A DNA stretch of 64,000 nucleotides from Massilia kyonggiensis (GTDB taxonomy: Bacteria > Pseudomonadota > Gammaproteobacteria > Burkholderiales > Burkholderiaceae_D). Below, in pieces: positions 17,816 to 26,592 of this stretch (its first letter is position 1; each line of letters starts with the position of its first letter). The notes beneath the pieces are model-generated. The model was not told the origin of the DNA. It made no database searches and saw only the letters and a program-made list of their open reading frames with translations. A program made the translations under genes and the position numbers. Where the stretch lies: assembly GCF_024756235.1 (NCBI RefSeq), contig NZ_JANUGY010000004.1, positions 434,001-498,000 of the forward strand, in the 5' to 3' direction.

Positions 17816-20166
17816 GCGTCCTCCGGCAGATCGAACGGAAAGCGCGCCTCCAGCGGGCAGTCCGCCGCCGGCACGGGGCGGCCGAAATGGTAGCCCTGCA
17901 TCTCGAAGCAGCCGTCCGCCATCAGCAAACGGGCCTGCGCCGGCTGCTCGATGCCCTCGGCGATGACGTCCAGGCCCAGGCAGCGCACGGCCGTCACGAT
18001 CGCCCGTACGATGGCGCGCGATTCCGTGCTCTGTTCGAGGTCGGAGACGAAGGCGCGGTCGATCTTGACCTTGTCGATCGGCAGGCGCTTCAGGTACGCC
18101 AGGCTCGAATAGCCGGTGCCGAAGTCGTCGATGCTGAGCACGACGCCGGCCGCCTTCAGCTCCTTCATGACGGTGATGCTGCGTCCCACGTCGTGCATCG
18201 ACGTGGATTCCGTGAGTTCCAGTTCCAGCGCGCCGTGCGGCACGCCGTGGCGCGCCAGCGTGTCGACGACGCGCGCCGCCACCTCGTCGTCGAGGAACTG
18301 GCGCGCCGACAGGTTCACGGCCACCGTCAGGCCCGCATGGCCCGCGTCGCGCCAGGCGCGCAACTGGGCGCAGGCCTGGTCCAGCACCCACTGGCCGATC
18401 GGGATGATCAAGCCGCTTTCCTCGGCGACGGGGATGAATTCGGACGGCGCCACCATGCCGTACACCGGGTGCTGCCAGCGCAGCAGCGCCTCCACGCCGA
18501 CGACGCGGCCGCTGCGCAGGTCGACCTTCGGCTGGTACGCGAGCGCAAGTTCGTCGCGCGCGAGCGCGCCGCGCAGGTCGTGCTCGAGCGCGCGCGGCCC
18601 CGTGCGCCGCTGCGCGGGCTCGTACGCGCGCGCGAGCCCGTGGCCCTGCGACTTGGCATGGCGCAGCGCGGCCTGGGCGTGGATCAGCAGCGTCTCGGCG
18701 TCGAAACCGTCCACGCCGAAGCGGCAGTGGCCCATCGTCACGCTGCCGTGGATCACGCGGCCGGCCACCTGCACCGGGCGGTTCAGCGCGCGGTGCAGCG
18801 CCTGCGCCCGTTCCGCGCAATCGTGCGCGTCGGACTGGAGCCAGAGCAGGAACGTGCTGCCGCCGATGCGGGCCGCCACGTCGCCGGGTCCCGCGCGGTG
18901 CCGCAGCCGGCGCGCGATCGCCACCAGCATCGCGTCGCCGCTCGCGTGGCCGTGTTCTTCGTTGACGGCGGCGAGATTGTCGACGTCGACGACGGCCAGC
19001 AGCGCGCAGGCGTCGGCGGGCGCCCGGAGGGCGTGGCGCGCGATCGCATCTTCCACGACCAGCCGGTTCGGCATGCCGGTCAGCGGATCGCGCAGGAATT
19101 GCTGGCGCAGCCGCGCACCCGTGCCGCCCTCGAGCAGCGGGCGGCCGCCCCAGTTGTTCAGGCTCTGTACGGCGTCCAGCGTGGCCGTGCGCAGTTCGAT
19201 CAGGTCCTCGGCCATGCGCGCCAGCTGCTTCAGCACCAGCAGGTCCTGCGGCGCGAGCGTGCGCGGCACGTAGTCGACGGCGCACAGCGACCCGATGCGC
19301 CGGCCCCCGCTGCGCAGCGGCACGCCGGCATAGAAACGGACGAACGGCGCCCCTGCGACGTGCGGATTGTTTGCGAAGCGCGGGTCGCGCGTCGCATCCT
19401 CCACGACGAAAGGCTCGTCGTCCAGCACGGTCCAGGCGCAGAAGGCGACTTCGCGCGGCGTTCCGCTGCCCTCGATGCCGCAGCGCGCCTTGAACCACTG
19501 GCGGTCGCTGTCGACGAGCGAGACGAGGCTGACGCGTACGTTCAGCGTGGCGCAGACGATGCGCACGATGCGGTCGAACAGTTCGTCCGGTTCGCTGTCG
19601 AGCAACTGCGTCGCGCGCAAGGCTTCCACGCGCGCCGTCTCGTCGGGCGGCAGCGGCGCGCTGCCTGCAGGGTCCGGGCCCCGCGGCACGGACGCTTCGA
19701 ACATCACCGACGTGCCGCCGCCGCGCCGGCGCGCGGTCTGCAGCGCATCCTGCGCGCGCGCCAGCAGCGTGTCGCCGTCGACATGTCCGTCATCCAGCAC
19801 GATGCCGACGCTGGCGCCGGACGGCGCGGCCGCCGCGAGCATCTTGCCGGCCAGCGCCCGTGCGTCGGCGGCGGGATCGGCCAGGTGCGTGAGCAGCACG
19901 GCAAACGCGTCGTCGGCGACCCGCGCCACGACGTCGGTGCGGCGCACGCGCGCGCTCAGGCGGGCCGCAAACGCGGGCAGCGCGCCGGGGGCGGCGGTGG
20001 CGTCCAGGCCGACGAGCAACAGGGCGACGCCGCCGCCAGTGCGCGCGGCCGCTGCCTGCGCGCTTTCGAGGCGGCTCATGAATTCGTCGCGGTTCGGCAG
20101 ACCGGTGGCCGCATCGTGGGTGGCCGCGTGGTGCATGGCGGCGGAGTTCGGATAAGAAGGATTCAT
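17812..20166 (-). CDS. GGDEF-GAF-GGDEF-EAL protein, probable c-di-GMP phosphodiesterase
   Basis: This 784-residue protein is cytoplasmic (no signal or helices). In order it has a degenerate GGDEF domain (about 15-165, active-site position reads ADDAF), a GAF domain (about 185-340, with ERDGxx-type SLVDSDRQWFKAR and FCAWTVLDDEPFVV), a second degenerate GGDEF domain (about 355-510, IGGSTF), and a well-preserved EAL domain (about 525-775). The EAL domain shows VEALLRWQHP, LELTES, IDDFGTGYSSL and KIDRAFV, and later IAEGIEQ, so hydrolysis of c-di-GMP is expected while synthesis is not. The GAF and inactive GGDEF parts probably sense small molecules or GTP. It is followed, with overlapping stop and start, by the TPR-GGDEF gene. 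Confidence 0.88.
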   Translation of the reverse strand: MNPSYPNSAAMHHAATHDAATGLPNRDEFMSRLESAQAAAARTGGGVALLLVGLDATAAPGALPAFAARLSARVRRTDVVARVADDAFAVLLTHLADPAADARALAGKMLAAAAPSGASVGIVLDDGHVDGDTLLARAQDALQTARRRGGGTSVMFEASVPRGPDPAGSAPLPPDETARVEALRATQLLDSEPDELFDRIVRIVCATLNVRVSLVSLVDSDRQWFKARCGIEGSGTPREVAFCAWTVLDDEPFVVEDATRDPRFANNPHVAGAPFVRFYAGVPLRSGGRRIGSLCAVDYVPRTLAPQDLLVLKQLARMAEDLIELRTATLDAVQSLNNWGGRPLLEGGTGARLRQQFLRDPLTGMPNRLVVEDAIARHALRAPADACALLAVVDVDNLAAVNEEHGHASGDAMLVAIARRLRHRAGPGDVAARIGGSTFLLWLQSDAHDCAERAQALHRALNRPVQVAGRVIHGSVTMGHCRFGVDGFDAETLLIHAQAALRHAKSQGHGLARAYEPAQRRTGPRALEHDLRGALARDELALAYQPKVDLRSGRVVGVEALLRWQHPVYGMVAPSEFIPVAEESGLIIPIGQWVLDQACAQLRAWRDAGHAGLTVAVNLSARQFLDDEVAARVVDTLARHGVPHGALELELTESTSMHDVGRSITVMKELKAAGVVLSIDDFGTGYSSLAYLKRLPIDKVKIDRAFVSDLEQSTESRAIVRAIVTAVRCLGLDVIAEGIEQPAQARLLMADGCFEMQGYHFGRPVPAADCPLEARFPFDLPEDA

Positions 20167-20472
20167 GATCGATGTGGCGCCGGTGCGGCGGCGCGCCGGA
20201 AGCTGGCGGAGACGAGGCCAGGAAATCGCATGCGGGGCTGGGCAGGCCCACTATAGCACCGGCGTCACCTGGAGATTTACATGCGGCAACTTTTTTCGTA
20301 TTTATGTCGGCAAATCCAACACTTCATTTCCAGACATGCACATTTTCATCCCGGATTGCCACGCCCACATCGTCATTTCCATCAGTTAAAACTTGAACAA
20401 GGTCTTTCAATTGAGGCAAAATGACGGCGATGTGCGGCCTCGACAATGCCGTACGCGAACCGAGGAGCGGCC
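20167..20472. promoter_or_regulatory. Divergent intergenic region between two c-di-GMP genes
   Basis: These 306 bp separate the GGDEF-GAF-GGDEF-EAL gene (minus) from the CHASE3-GGDEF gene (plus), so both promoters must lie here. The right half is clearly A/T-richer than its surroundings (around 20275-20410). A TATAGT hexamer on the minus strand at 20250-20255 is a possible -10 for the EAL gene, without a good -35. No hairpin, operator repeat or coding potential was seen. Small open frames inside it lack ribosome binding sites. Confidence 0.4.
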
Positions 20473-22185
20473 GTGCTCGTTACCGACACCCTTCCATCCA
20501 GGCGCCCCGGCGCATCGTCGGGTGCCGGACTGCGCTGGTTGGCCGCCATCATCGTCGCGATCCTCGTCGGCCTGGCCGCGCTGCCCTTCCTCGCCAGCCG
20601 CGCCGCCGACGCCACGATGGACGCGCTGCAAACCGTCGCGGACAAGGAACGCGCCTACGACCGCCTGCTGGACCTGCTGACCGACGCCGAGACGGGCCAG
20701 CGCGGCTACGTCATCACCGGCGATGCCGGCTTCCTCGACCCGTACCACGCCAGCGCGGCCGCGATCCCCGCCGCCGTGCGCGACCTGAAGCCGCTGGCGG
20801 ACGGGCGCGGCGAACAGGCGACGCTGGACGAGATCGAGCGGCTGGCGCAGCGCAAGATGGACGAGCTGGCAGCGACGATCCGCCTGCGCCGCGACGAGGG
20901 CTTTGCCCAGGCCGCGGCCATCGTCGGCAACCGGGACGGCAAGGCGGACATGGACAGGCTGCGGCTGCTGATCGGCGAGCGCAAAGCCGCCGTGGACCGC
21001 GAGCGCTTCGCGCTGCGCGACCGGCTGAACACGACGCTCGGCTACAACACGGTGATCGGCATTTGCGCCGGCATCGCCAGCGTGATCGTCATCGGCAGCG
21101 GCCTGTTCGTCGTCATGCGCAGCCTGCGTGCCGGCTCCGAAGCGGCCGACCATGCGCGCCGGCTCGCCGACGCGCAGGCCGACCAGGTGCGGCAGAGCCA
21201 AGCCCGCAGCGAGCGCCTCACCGTCACCGCCCAGATGCTGCAGGCGATGGACAGCCTGACGCGTACCGACGAACTGCACAACGTCCTGCCGGCCTTCCTG
21301 CCCAAGGTGCTGCCCGGCAGCAGCGGCACCGTCTACCTGTACCGCAATTCGCGGGACTACCTGCAGCGCGCCGCGGCATGGGGCGGCGGCGGCCGCCATC
21401 CCGAGCTCGTCAGCCCGGCCGAGTGCTGGGGCCTGCGCTTCGGCCACGCCCATGCGGCCCAGACGGGCGACGACATGCATTGTCCGCACTGGGGCGACGT
21501 CCCGCCCGCACCCGGCCGCACGGACCTGTGCGTGCCGATGATTTCGCAGGGCGAGGTCCTGGGCCTGCTCTCGGTGAGCGTGCCGCAAGGCCCCGACGCC
21601 GTGGTGGAACTCGCGGCCGCCACGACCATCAGCGAACAGCTGGCCATCGGCATCAGCAACATCAACCTGCGCGAGGTCCTGCGGCGCCAGTCCACCGTGG
21701 ACGAACTCACGGGCCTGTACAACCGCCGCTATTTCGACGAGACACTGCGGCGCGAACTGTTCCGCGCCGAACGCATGCGCGCGTCGCTGGCCGTCGTGAT
21801 GATCGACCTGGACCACTTCAAGCGCATGAACGACACGTACGGCCACGAAGCGGGCGACCTGGTCCTGCGCACCGTCGGGCGCTGCCTGCGCGAAGGCGTG
21901 CGCCGCAGCGACATCGCGTGCCGCTACGGCGGCGAGGAACTGGTGCTCGTGCTGCCCGAATGCGATGCGGCCGCCGCGCGCACGTGCGCCGAAACGCTGC
22001 GCAAGACCGTCTCCGCGCTGGAACTGCATCACGGCGACGCCGCACTGCCGCAGGTCACCGCGTCGTTCGGCATCGCACTGTGGCCGGCCAACGGCGAGGA
22101 CGCGCATACGCTCGTGCAGGCGGCCGACCGCGCGCTGTACGCCGCCAAGCACGGTGGACGCAACCGGGTTTGCATGGCGTCGTGA
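20473..22185 (+). CDS. CHASE3-GAF-GGDEF diguanylate cyclase
   Basis: This 570-residue protein starts with GTG, chosen because GAGGAG lies six bases upstream; an ATG 27 bases earlier has no ribosome binding site. A first membrane helix is at about 20-42. A CHASE3-type periplasmic sensor follows (about 45-190, with the family phrase TDAETGQRGYVITGD), then a second helix (about 192-216). A GAF-like domain is at about 250-400 (with CWGLRFGHAHAAQ), and GGDEF at 405-565. The active site is GGEEL (486-490) with IDLDHFKRMND. The I-site RRSD (477-480) sits exactly five residues before it, so product inhibition is expected. It should synthesise c-di-GMP in response to a periplasmic cue. Confidence 0.88.
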   Translation: MLVTDTLPSRRPGASSGAGLRWLAAIIVAILVGLAALPFLASRAADATMDALQTVADKERAYDRLLDLLTDAETGQRGYVITGDAGFLDPYHASAAAIPAAVRDLKPLADGRGEQATLDEIERLAQRKMDELAATIRLRRDEGFAQAAAIVGNRDGKADMDRLRLLIGERKAAVDRERFALRDRLNTTLGYNTVIGICAGIASVIVIGSGLFVVMRSLRAGSEAADHARRLADAQADQVRQSQARSERLTVTAQMLQAMDSLTRTDELHNVLPAFLPKVLPGSSGTVYLYRNSRDYLQRAAAWGGGGRHPELVSPAECWGLRFGHAHAAQTGDDMHCPHWGDVPPAPGRTDLCVPMISQGEVLGLLSVSVPQGPDAVVELAAATTISEQLAIGISNINLREVLRRQSTVDELTGLYNRRYFDETLRRELFRAERMRASLAVVMIDLDHFKRMNDTYGHEAGDLVLRTVGRCLREGVRRSDIACRYGGEELVLVLPECDAAAARTCAETLRKTVSALELHHGDAALPQVTASFGIALWPANGEDAHTLVQAADRALYAAKHGGRNRVCMAS

Positions 22186-22231
22186 GCCCGTGCTAGGCTT
22201 GCCTTTTCGTTACCGCTCGAAGAGGCACGCC

Positions 22232-23527
22232 TTGAAACGAACCGCCGTCTCCCTGTTGTTGCTGGCGCTGGCCGGCACCGCATTCGCAGCACCGCTCAAG
22301 TCCGAGGTCGCCGCCAAGGTCGACGGCATGTACCCGTGGCTGGACGGCGTCTACAAGGATCTGCATGCGCACCCCGAGATCGCGTTCCAGGAAGTGCGCA
22401 CGGCCGGCAAGCTGGCGGCCGAGATGCGCAGGCTGGGCTTCGACGTGACGGAAAAGGTCGGGCGCACGGGCCTCGTCGGCATCCTGCGCAACGGTGCGGG
22501 CCCCACGGTCCTCGTCCGCACGGAGCTGGACGGCCTGCCGATGGAAGAGAAGACGGGTCTGCCGTACGCGAGCCGTGCCCACACGCAGGACGGCGCCACG
22601 TTCACGACGCACAGCTGCGGCCACGACGTCCACATGGCGGCGTGGCTTGGCGCTGCGCGCACGCTCGTCGAATTGAAACGGCAGTGGAAAGGCACGCTGA
22701 TGTTCATTGCCCAGCCTGCCGAGGAAACCGTATCCGGCGCCCGCGCCATGCTGGACGACGGCCTCTTCAAGCGCTTCCCGAAACCGGATGTCGCGTTCGC
22801 CCTGCACACCTGGCCGCTTGCGTACGGCACGGTGGGCTTCGAGGCCGGGCCGGTGTCGTCCAACTCGGACGCGCTGGAGATCCGGTTCAAGGGCCGCGGC
22901 GGCCACGGCTCGGCGCCGGACAAGGCCATCGACCCGATCGCCATCGCCGCGCGCTTCATCGTCGATGTGCAGACGGTCGTGAGCCGCGAGAAGGATCCGA
23001 AGGAATTCGGCGTCGTGACGATCGGCGCGATCCAGGGCGGGACCGTGGGGAACATCATTCCCGACACGGTGCAGGTGCGCGGCACGATCCGCTCGTACAG
23101 CCCGGAGGTACGCGCGAAGCTGCTGGACGGCGTGCGCCGCGTCGCGAACGCCTCGGCCGCGATGGCCGACGCGCCGGCACCCGACGTACAACTGGTTCCG
23201 GGCGGCGCCGCCATCGTCAACGACGCCGCCCTCGTGCGCCGCACGGAAGCCATTTTCCAGGACGCGTTCGGGGCAAAGAACGCCGTGCGCATGCCCGCGA
23301 TGACGGCCAGCGAGGATTTTTCCGCGTACGCGAACGAGGGGATTCCGTCGATGTTCTTCTTCACGGGCGTGTACGCGCCGGAGGCCGTGGCCGATGCGCA
23401 GCGCGCGGGCGGCAAGCCGCTCGCGTTCAACCACTCGCCGTTCTACGCGCCCGTGCCGGAGCCGTCGATCAAGACGGCCGCCCAGGCCATGAGCCTTGCC
23501 GTGCTGGGCGCGCTGGCGCAGCCTTAA
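22232..23527 (+). CDS. Exported M20-family amidohydrolase
   Basis: This 431-residue protein begins at a TTG codon. That start is chosen because it gives a perfect signal peptide (KRTAVSLLLLALAGTAFA) and has AGAGG about six bases upstream; no ATG is available before the mature domain. Metal-ligand motifs of the M20D family are present: LHAHPEIAFQE, RTELDGLPMEE, SCGHDVHMA and PAEETVSGA, plus the dimerisation domain GRGGHGSAPDKAIDP. Members hydrolyse N-acyl amino acids, hippurate-like amides or indole-acetyl conjugates. The exported location points to scavenging of acyl amino acids. It converges on the DUF5710 gene, with stop codons overlapping by four bases. Confidence 0.87.
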   Translation: MKRTAVSLLLLALAGTAFAAPLKSEVAAKVDGMYPWLDGVYKDLHAHPEIAFQEVRTAGKLAAEMRRLGFDVTEKVGRTGLVGILRNGAGPTVLVRTELDGLPMEEKTGLPYASRAHTQDGATFTTHSCGHDVHMAAWLGAARTLVELKRQWKGTLMFIAQPAEETVSGARAMLDDGLFKRFPKPDVAFALHTWPLAYGTVGFEAGPVSSNSDALEIRFKGRGGHGSAPDKAIDPIAIAARFIVDVQTVVSREKDPKEFGVVTIGAIQGGTVGNIIPDTVQVRGTIRSYSPEVRAKLLDGVRRVANASAAMADAPAPDVQLVPGGAAIVNDAALVRRTEAIFQDAFGAKNAVRMPAMTASEDFSAYANEGIPSMFFFTGVYAPEAVADAQRAGGKPLAFNHSPFYAPVPEPSIKTAAQAMSLAVLGALAQP

Positions 23528-23826
23528 CGCCGCAGGAGTGCCGCACGCGCCTGTTCCCAGGGCGTGCCCGCCAGGGCCTTCGCGCACTCGGCGCAGGGCT
23601 CGAACGGATTGCAGGCGTGGTCAAGTTCGATGTAGTTGGCGCCGACCACGAGCTTCGCGGCGGCCGAGTCGGCGCGGCCGGACGGCGCGCCCTCCTTCAG
23701 CCATTTCTGGAAGGGCTCGAGCGCGACGCCCGTGGGCACGTACCAGCGCTTGCGGCCGGGGTTCCAGCGCGCGCCGAGGGCACGGGCTTCGTCTTTTTCT
23801 GCGTAGGGGACGTTCAGGAAAGTCAT
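23524..23826 (-). CDS. DUF5710 domain protein
   Basis: This protein is about 100 residues. Its N-terminus is a DUF5710 module (LNVPYAEKDEARALGARWNP followed by RKRWYVP), a short DNA-primase/topoisomerase-associated type of domain with no settled function. The C-terminal half has a CxxC pair (FEPCAECA) and earlier a lone Cys (HACNPFEPC), possibly a small metal site. The start at MTFLNVPY is the natural domain start; an in-frame ATG 12 codons upstream is also possible and neither has a strong ribosome binding site. It overlaps the convergent M20 gene's stop by four bases. Confidence 0.65.
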   Translation of the reverse strand: MTFLNVPYAEKDEARALGARWNPGRKRWYVPTGVALEPFQKWLKEGAPSGRADSAAAKLVVGANYIELDHACNPFEPCAECAKALAGTPWEQARAALLRR

Positions 23827-23869
23827 CCCGCGGATGCTAACCGATCCCGCGCCCCTGCGCAAACAGTTA

Positions 23870-24748
23870 TCACCTTTGCATGCCCCAGCGCCGGATCGTC
23901 AACCGCTCCACCGACTGGAACACGAGGTGCTCGAACAGCAGCCCGATCGCGATGACGGCGGCCAGCCCCGCGAACACGCGATCCGTGAACAGCTCGTTGC
24001 GGCTCTGGTAGATATACCACCCGAGTCCTCCCTTGCCCGACGTCGTGCCGAACACGAGTTCCGCGGCGATGAGCGTCCTCCACGCGAACGCCCAGCCGAT
24101 CTTGAGACCGGACAGGATCGCGGGCAACGCGGCCGGCACGAGAATCTGCGTGACGATGGAGAGCGGCCCGAGGCCGTAGTTGCGCCCGGCCATGCGCAGC
24201 GTCTCCGGCACGGCGCGGAAGCCCGCGTACGTCGCCAGCGCGAGGGGCCACAGCACGGAATGCATCAAAACGAAGACCAGGCTCCCCTGCCCCAGCCCGA
24301 ACCACAGCAGCGCCAGCGGCAGCAGCGCGATCGCGGGCAACGGGTTCAGCATCGCCGTCAACGTCTCCAGCACGTCGCGGCCAATGCGGGTGGACATGGC
24401 CAGGGTCGTGAGGACGAACGCACCGGCGACGCCGGCCGCATACCCCTGCAGCAGCGTCCACAGCGACACGCCCACGTAGCGCGGCAGTTCGCCGGAGACG
24501 ACGCCGTCGACCAGCGCGCGCGCCGTCTGCACGAAGCCCGGCAGCAGCAAATCGTTGCCGGCCCAACGCGCTGCGGCTTCCCACACGGCGGCCAGCACGG
24601 CCAGCAGCACGAGCTTGCGCGGCCAGCCGGACCGCCACAGCCGCAGGGCCAGCGGATACGGGCGCGGTGCCGTCCCCGCGGGTGCGGGCGTCGGCGGCAG
24701 CACGTATTCCGGCCGGACGGGCGGCTCGTTCCTCAGGACGGCGCTCAT
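23870..24748 (-). CDS. ABC transporter permease, sulfonate/taurine (SsuC/TauC) type
   Basis: This 292-residue inner-membrane protein has about six helices (from KLVLLAVLAAVWEAAARW near 45 to the C-terminus). The EAA-loop region typical of NitT/TauT permeases is present (ETLRMAGRNYGLGPLSIVTQILVPAALPAILSG, quoted here as ETLRMAGRNYG and VPAALPAILSG). It forms the pore for the adjacent ATPase and substrate-binding protein. Start MSAVLR overlaps the ATPase stop by four bases (ATGA). The large frame open further upstream is ATPase shadow. With the TauD-like dioxygenase at the head of the operon, the substrate is most likely taurine or another alkanesulfonate. Confidence 0.87.
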   Translation of the reverse strand: MSAVLRNEPPVRPEYVLPPTPAPAGTAPRPYPLALRLWRSGWPRKLVLLAVLAAVWEAAARWAGNDLLLPGFVQTARALVDGVVSGELPRYVGVSLWTLLQGYAAGVAGAFVLTTLAMSTRIGRDVLETLTAMLNPLPAIALLPLALLWFGLGQGSLVFVLMHSVLWPLALATYAGFRAVPETLRMAGRNYGLGPLSIVTQILVPAALPAILSGLKIGWAFAWRTLIAAELVFGTTSGKGGLGWYIYQSRNELFTDRVFAGLAAVIAIGLLFEHLVFQSVERLTIRRWGMQR

Positions 24749-25566
24749 GACTGCACCGCCCGCGCGTGTTCTTCGGCCGCCTCGGCGCCGCCGAACAGCA
24801 GGTCGTGGATGCGGCCTGCGGTGGCCTGGAACTCCGCGCCGCCCGCGCTGTGCAGGCCGAACTGGTGACTGTTGATCTCCGCGCGCACGCGGCCCGGATG
24901 GGGCGACAGCAGCAGGATGCGGTTGCCGACGACGAGCGCCTCCTCGATCGAATGCGTCACGAACAGCATCGTGAACCGCACCTCTTCCCACAGCGCCTGC
25001 AACTCTTCGTGCATGCGCCGGCGCGTGAGCGCGTCGAGCGCGGCGAACGGTTCGTCCATCAGCAGGATCTCCGGCTGCATCGCCAGCGCCCGCGCGATGG
25101 CGACGCGCGCCTTCATCCCGCCCGACAAGGTGTGCGGATACGCGTCCAGGAAGCGCGACAGGCCGACCTTTTCGATCCAGTACAGCGCGCGCGCCTCGGC
25201 GTCCCGCCTGGGCATCTTCCCGGCCAGCAGCGGGAACATGACGTTCTGGCGCACCGTCTTCCACGGCGCCAGCTGGTCGAATTCCTGGAACACGACGATG
25301 CGGTCGCGGCCCGGGCCCGTGATGTCGCGCCCATCCAGTTGCAGGCTGCCGGCGCGCGGCGCGATGAAGCCGCCGACGGCCTTCAGCAGCGTCGACTTGC
25401 CGCAGCCGGAAGGCCCGAGCAGCACGAAGCGGTCGCCGCGCCACACGTCGAAGCTTACGTCGTGCGTGGCCCGGACAACGCCCTGCGCCGCCGGATACTC
25501 GATGGTGACGCCCTGCGCCCGCAGCAGCGGTGCGCTGGGCACGACCTGGAATGGAAGGACGTTCAT
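24745..25566 (-). CDS. ABC transporter ATP-binding protein, sulfonate/taurine (SsuB/TauB) type
   Basis: This 273-residue ATPase has the Walker A GPSGCGKS (51-58), Q-loop VFQEFDQLAPW, signature LSGGMKARVAIARAL, Walker B ILLMDEPFAALD and the switch His in FVTHSIEEA. The Q-loop and D-loop style place it in the nitrate/sulfonate/taurine importer group. It powers uptake through the permease encoded immediately downstream (four-base overlap) and lies 8 bp after the substrate-binding protein gene. All catalytic residues are present. Confidence 0.9.
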   Translation of the reverse strand: MNVLPFQVVPSAPLLRAQGVTIEYPAAQGVVRATHDVSFDVWRGDRFVLLGPSGCGKSTLLKAVGGFIAPRAGSLQLDGRDITGPGRDRIVVFQEFDQLAPWKTVRQNVMFPLLAGKMPRRDAEARALYWIEKVGLSRFLDAYPHTLSGGMKARVAIARALAMQPEILLMDEPFAALDALTRRRMHEELQALWEEVRFTMLFVTHSIEEALVVGNRILLLSPHPGRVRAEINSHQFGLHSAGGAEFQATAGRIHDLLFGGAEAAEEHARAVQS

Positions 25567-25574
25567 GGCTGGCC

Positions 25575-26582
25575 TCAGCTGCCCGACGCCAGCGCCGGAT
25601 GGTCGAAGAAGTAATCGCGCCACGTCGCCGGCTGCTTCTTGATGGCGCCCGCCTGGTACAGGAATTGCGCGAGGCCGTAGGTGTTGGTCGGCGCGACCTT
25701 GTACTGGAACTGCGGATTCCTGAGGATCTTGACGAGGAACGCACGGTCGATCTTCGCCTTCGTCACGCGCAGGTAGGCGTCGGCCGCCAGCTCCGGATTC
25801 TTCGTCGCGATGTCGGCCGCCTCGGCCAGCGCATCGATGAAGGCCCGCGTCGTCTTCGGATTCTCCTTCACGTATTTTTCGGTGGCGTACAGCACGGTGC
25901 CGGAGCTCGGGCCGCCCAGCACGTCGTACGAACTCAGCACGATGTGCGCCTTCGGATTGCCGGCCAGTTCCTGCTCCTGGAACGGCGGCGTCGCGAAGTG
26001 GCCGTTGATTTCCGTGCGGCCCGCGATGACGGCGGCCGTGGCGTCCGGATGGGGGAGCGTCTGCGTGTAGCGGTCGAGGCGTGCGTAGTCGCCCGTGCCC
26101 CAGCGCTTCGCGGCCGCCATCTGCAGGAACCGGGCCTGCACGGACACGGTGACGGCCGGCAGCGCGATACGGTCCTTGTCGGAGAAGTCGGCGATCGTCT
26201 TGACGTCGGGATTCGTCGACACGAGGTAGTACGGATAGTTGCCGAGCGACGCGATGCCCTTCACGTTCTGGCGCCCCGCCGTGCGGTCCCAGATCGTGAG
26301 CAGCGGACCGACGCCGGCGCCGGCCACGTCGATGGAGCCGGACAGCAGCGCATCGTTGACGGCATTGCCGCCCGAGAGCTGGACCCATTCGACCGCGATG
26401 GGCACGCCGGCCTTCTGGCCGTGTTTTTCGATGAGCTTCTGGTCCTGCGCGACGTTCAGCAACAGGTAGGTGATGCCGAATTGCTGGGCGACGCGCAGCT
26501 TGCCTTCGGCCTGCGCGGGCGCGGCGGCGACTAGCGTTGCGAGGCCGAGGGCGGCAGCGAATTTGTAGAACGGTGTGTGCAT
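25575..26582 (-). CDS. ABC transporter periplasmic substrate-binding protein, NitT/TauT family
   Basis: This 335-residue protein has a signal peptide (MHTPFYKFAAALGLATLVAA, cleavage after AQA). The body has the family features LRVAQQFGITYLLLNVAQ, LSGGNAVNDALLSGSIDVAGAG, VKGIASLGNYPYYLVS and ITDFS-like IADFSDKDRIALP, i.e. a two-lobed periplasmic binding protein of the sulfonate/taurine/nitrate class. It would deliver ligand to the adjacent permease and ATPase. The start at MHTPFY is preferred for its clean leader and upstream AAGAAGAG; an ATG eight codons earlier overlaps the dioxygenase stop. The exact ligand cannot be read from sequence. Confidence 0.88.
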   Translation of the reverse strand: MHTPFYKFAAALGLATLVAAAPAQAEGKLRVAQQFGITYLLLNVAQDQKLIEKHGQKAGVPIAVEWVQLSGGNAVNDALLSGSIDVAGAGVGPLLTIWDRTAGRQNVKGIASLGNYPYYLVSTNPDVKTIADFSDKDRIALPAVTVSVQARFLQMAAAKRWGTGDYARLDRYTQTLPHPDATAAVIAGRTEINGHFATPPFQEQELAGNPKAHIVLSSYDVLGGPSSGTVLYATEKYVKENPKTTRAFIDALAEAADIATKNPELAADAYLRVTKAKIDRAFLVKILRNPQFQYKVAPTNTYGLAQFLYQAGAIKKQPATWRDYFFDHPALASGS

Positions 26583-26592
26583 GAGGCTCTTC

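Noticed and set aside
17816..19498. Upstream extension of the TPR-GGDEF reading frame to 1203 codons
   Set aside because: The extra part is Arg/Ala-rich out-of-frame reading of the EAL gene; a proper signal peptide and a four-base overlap mark the true start at 17815.
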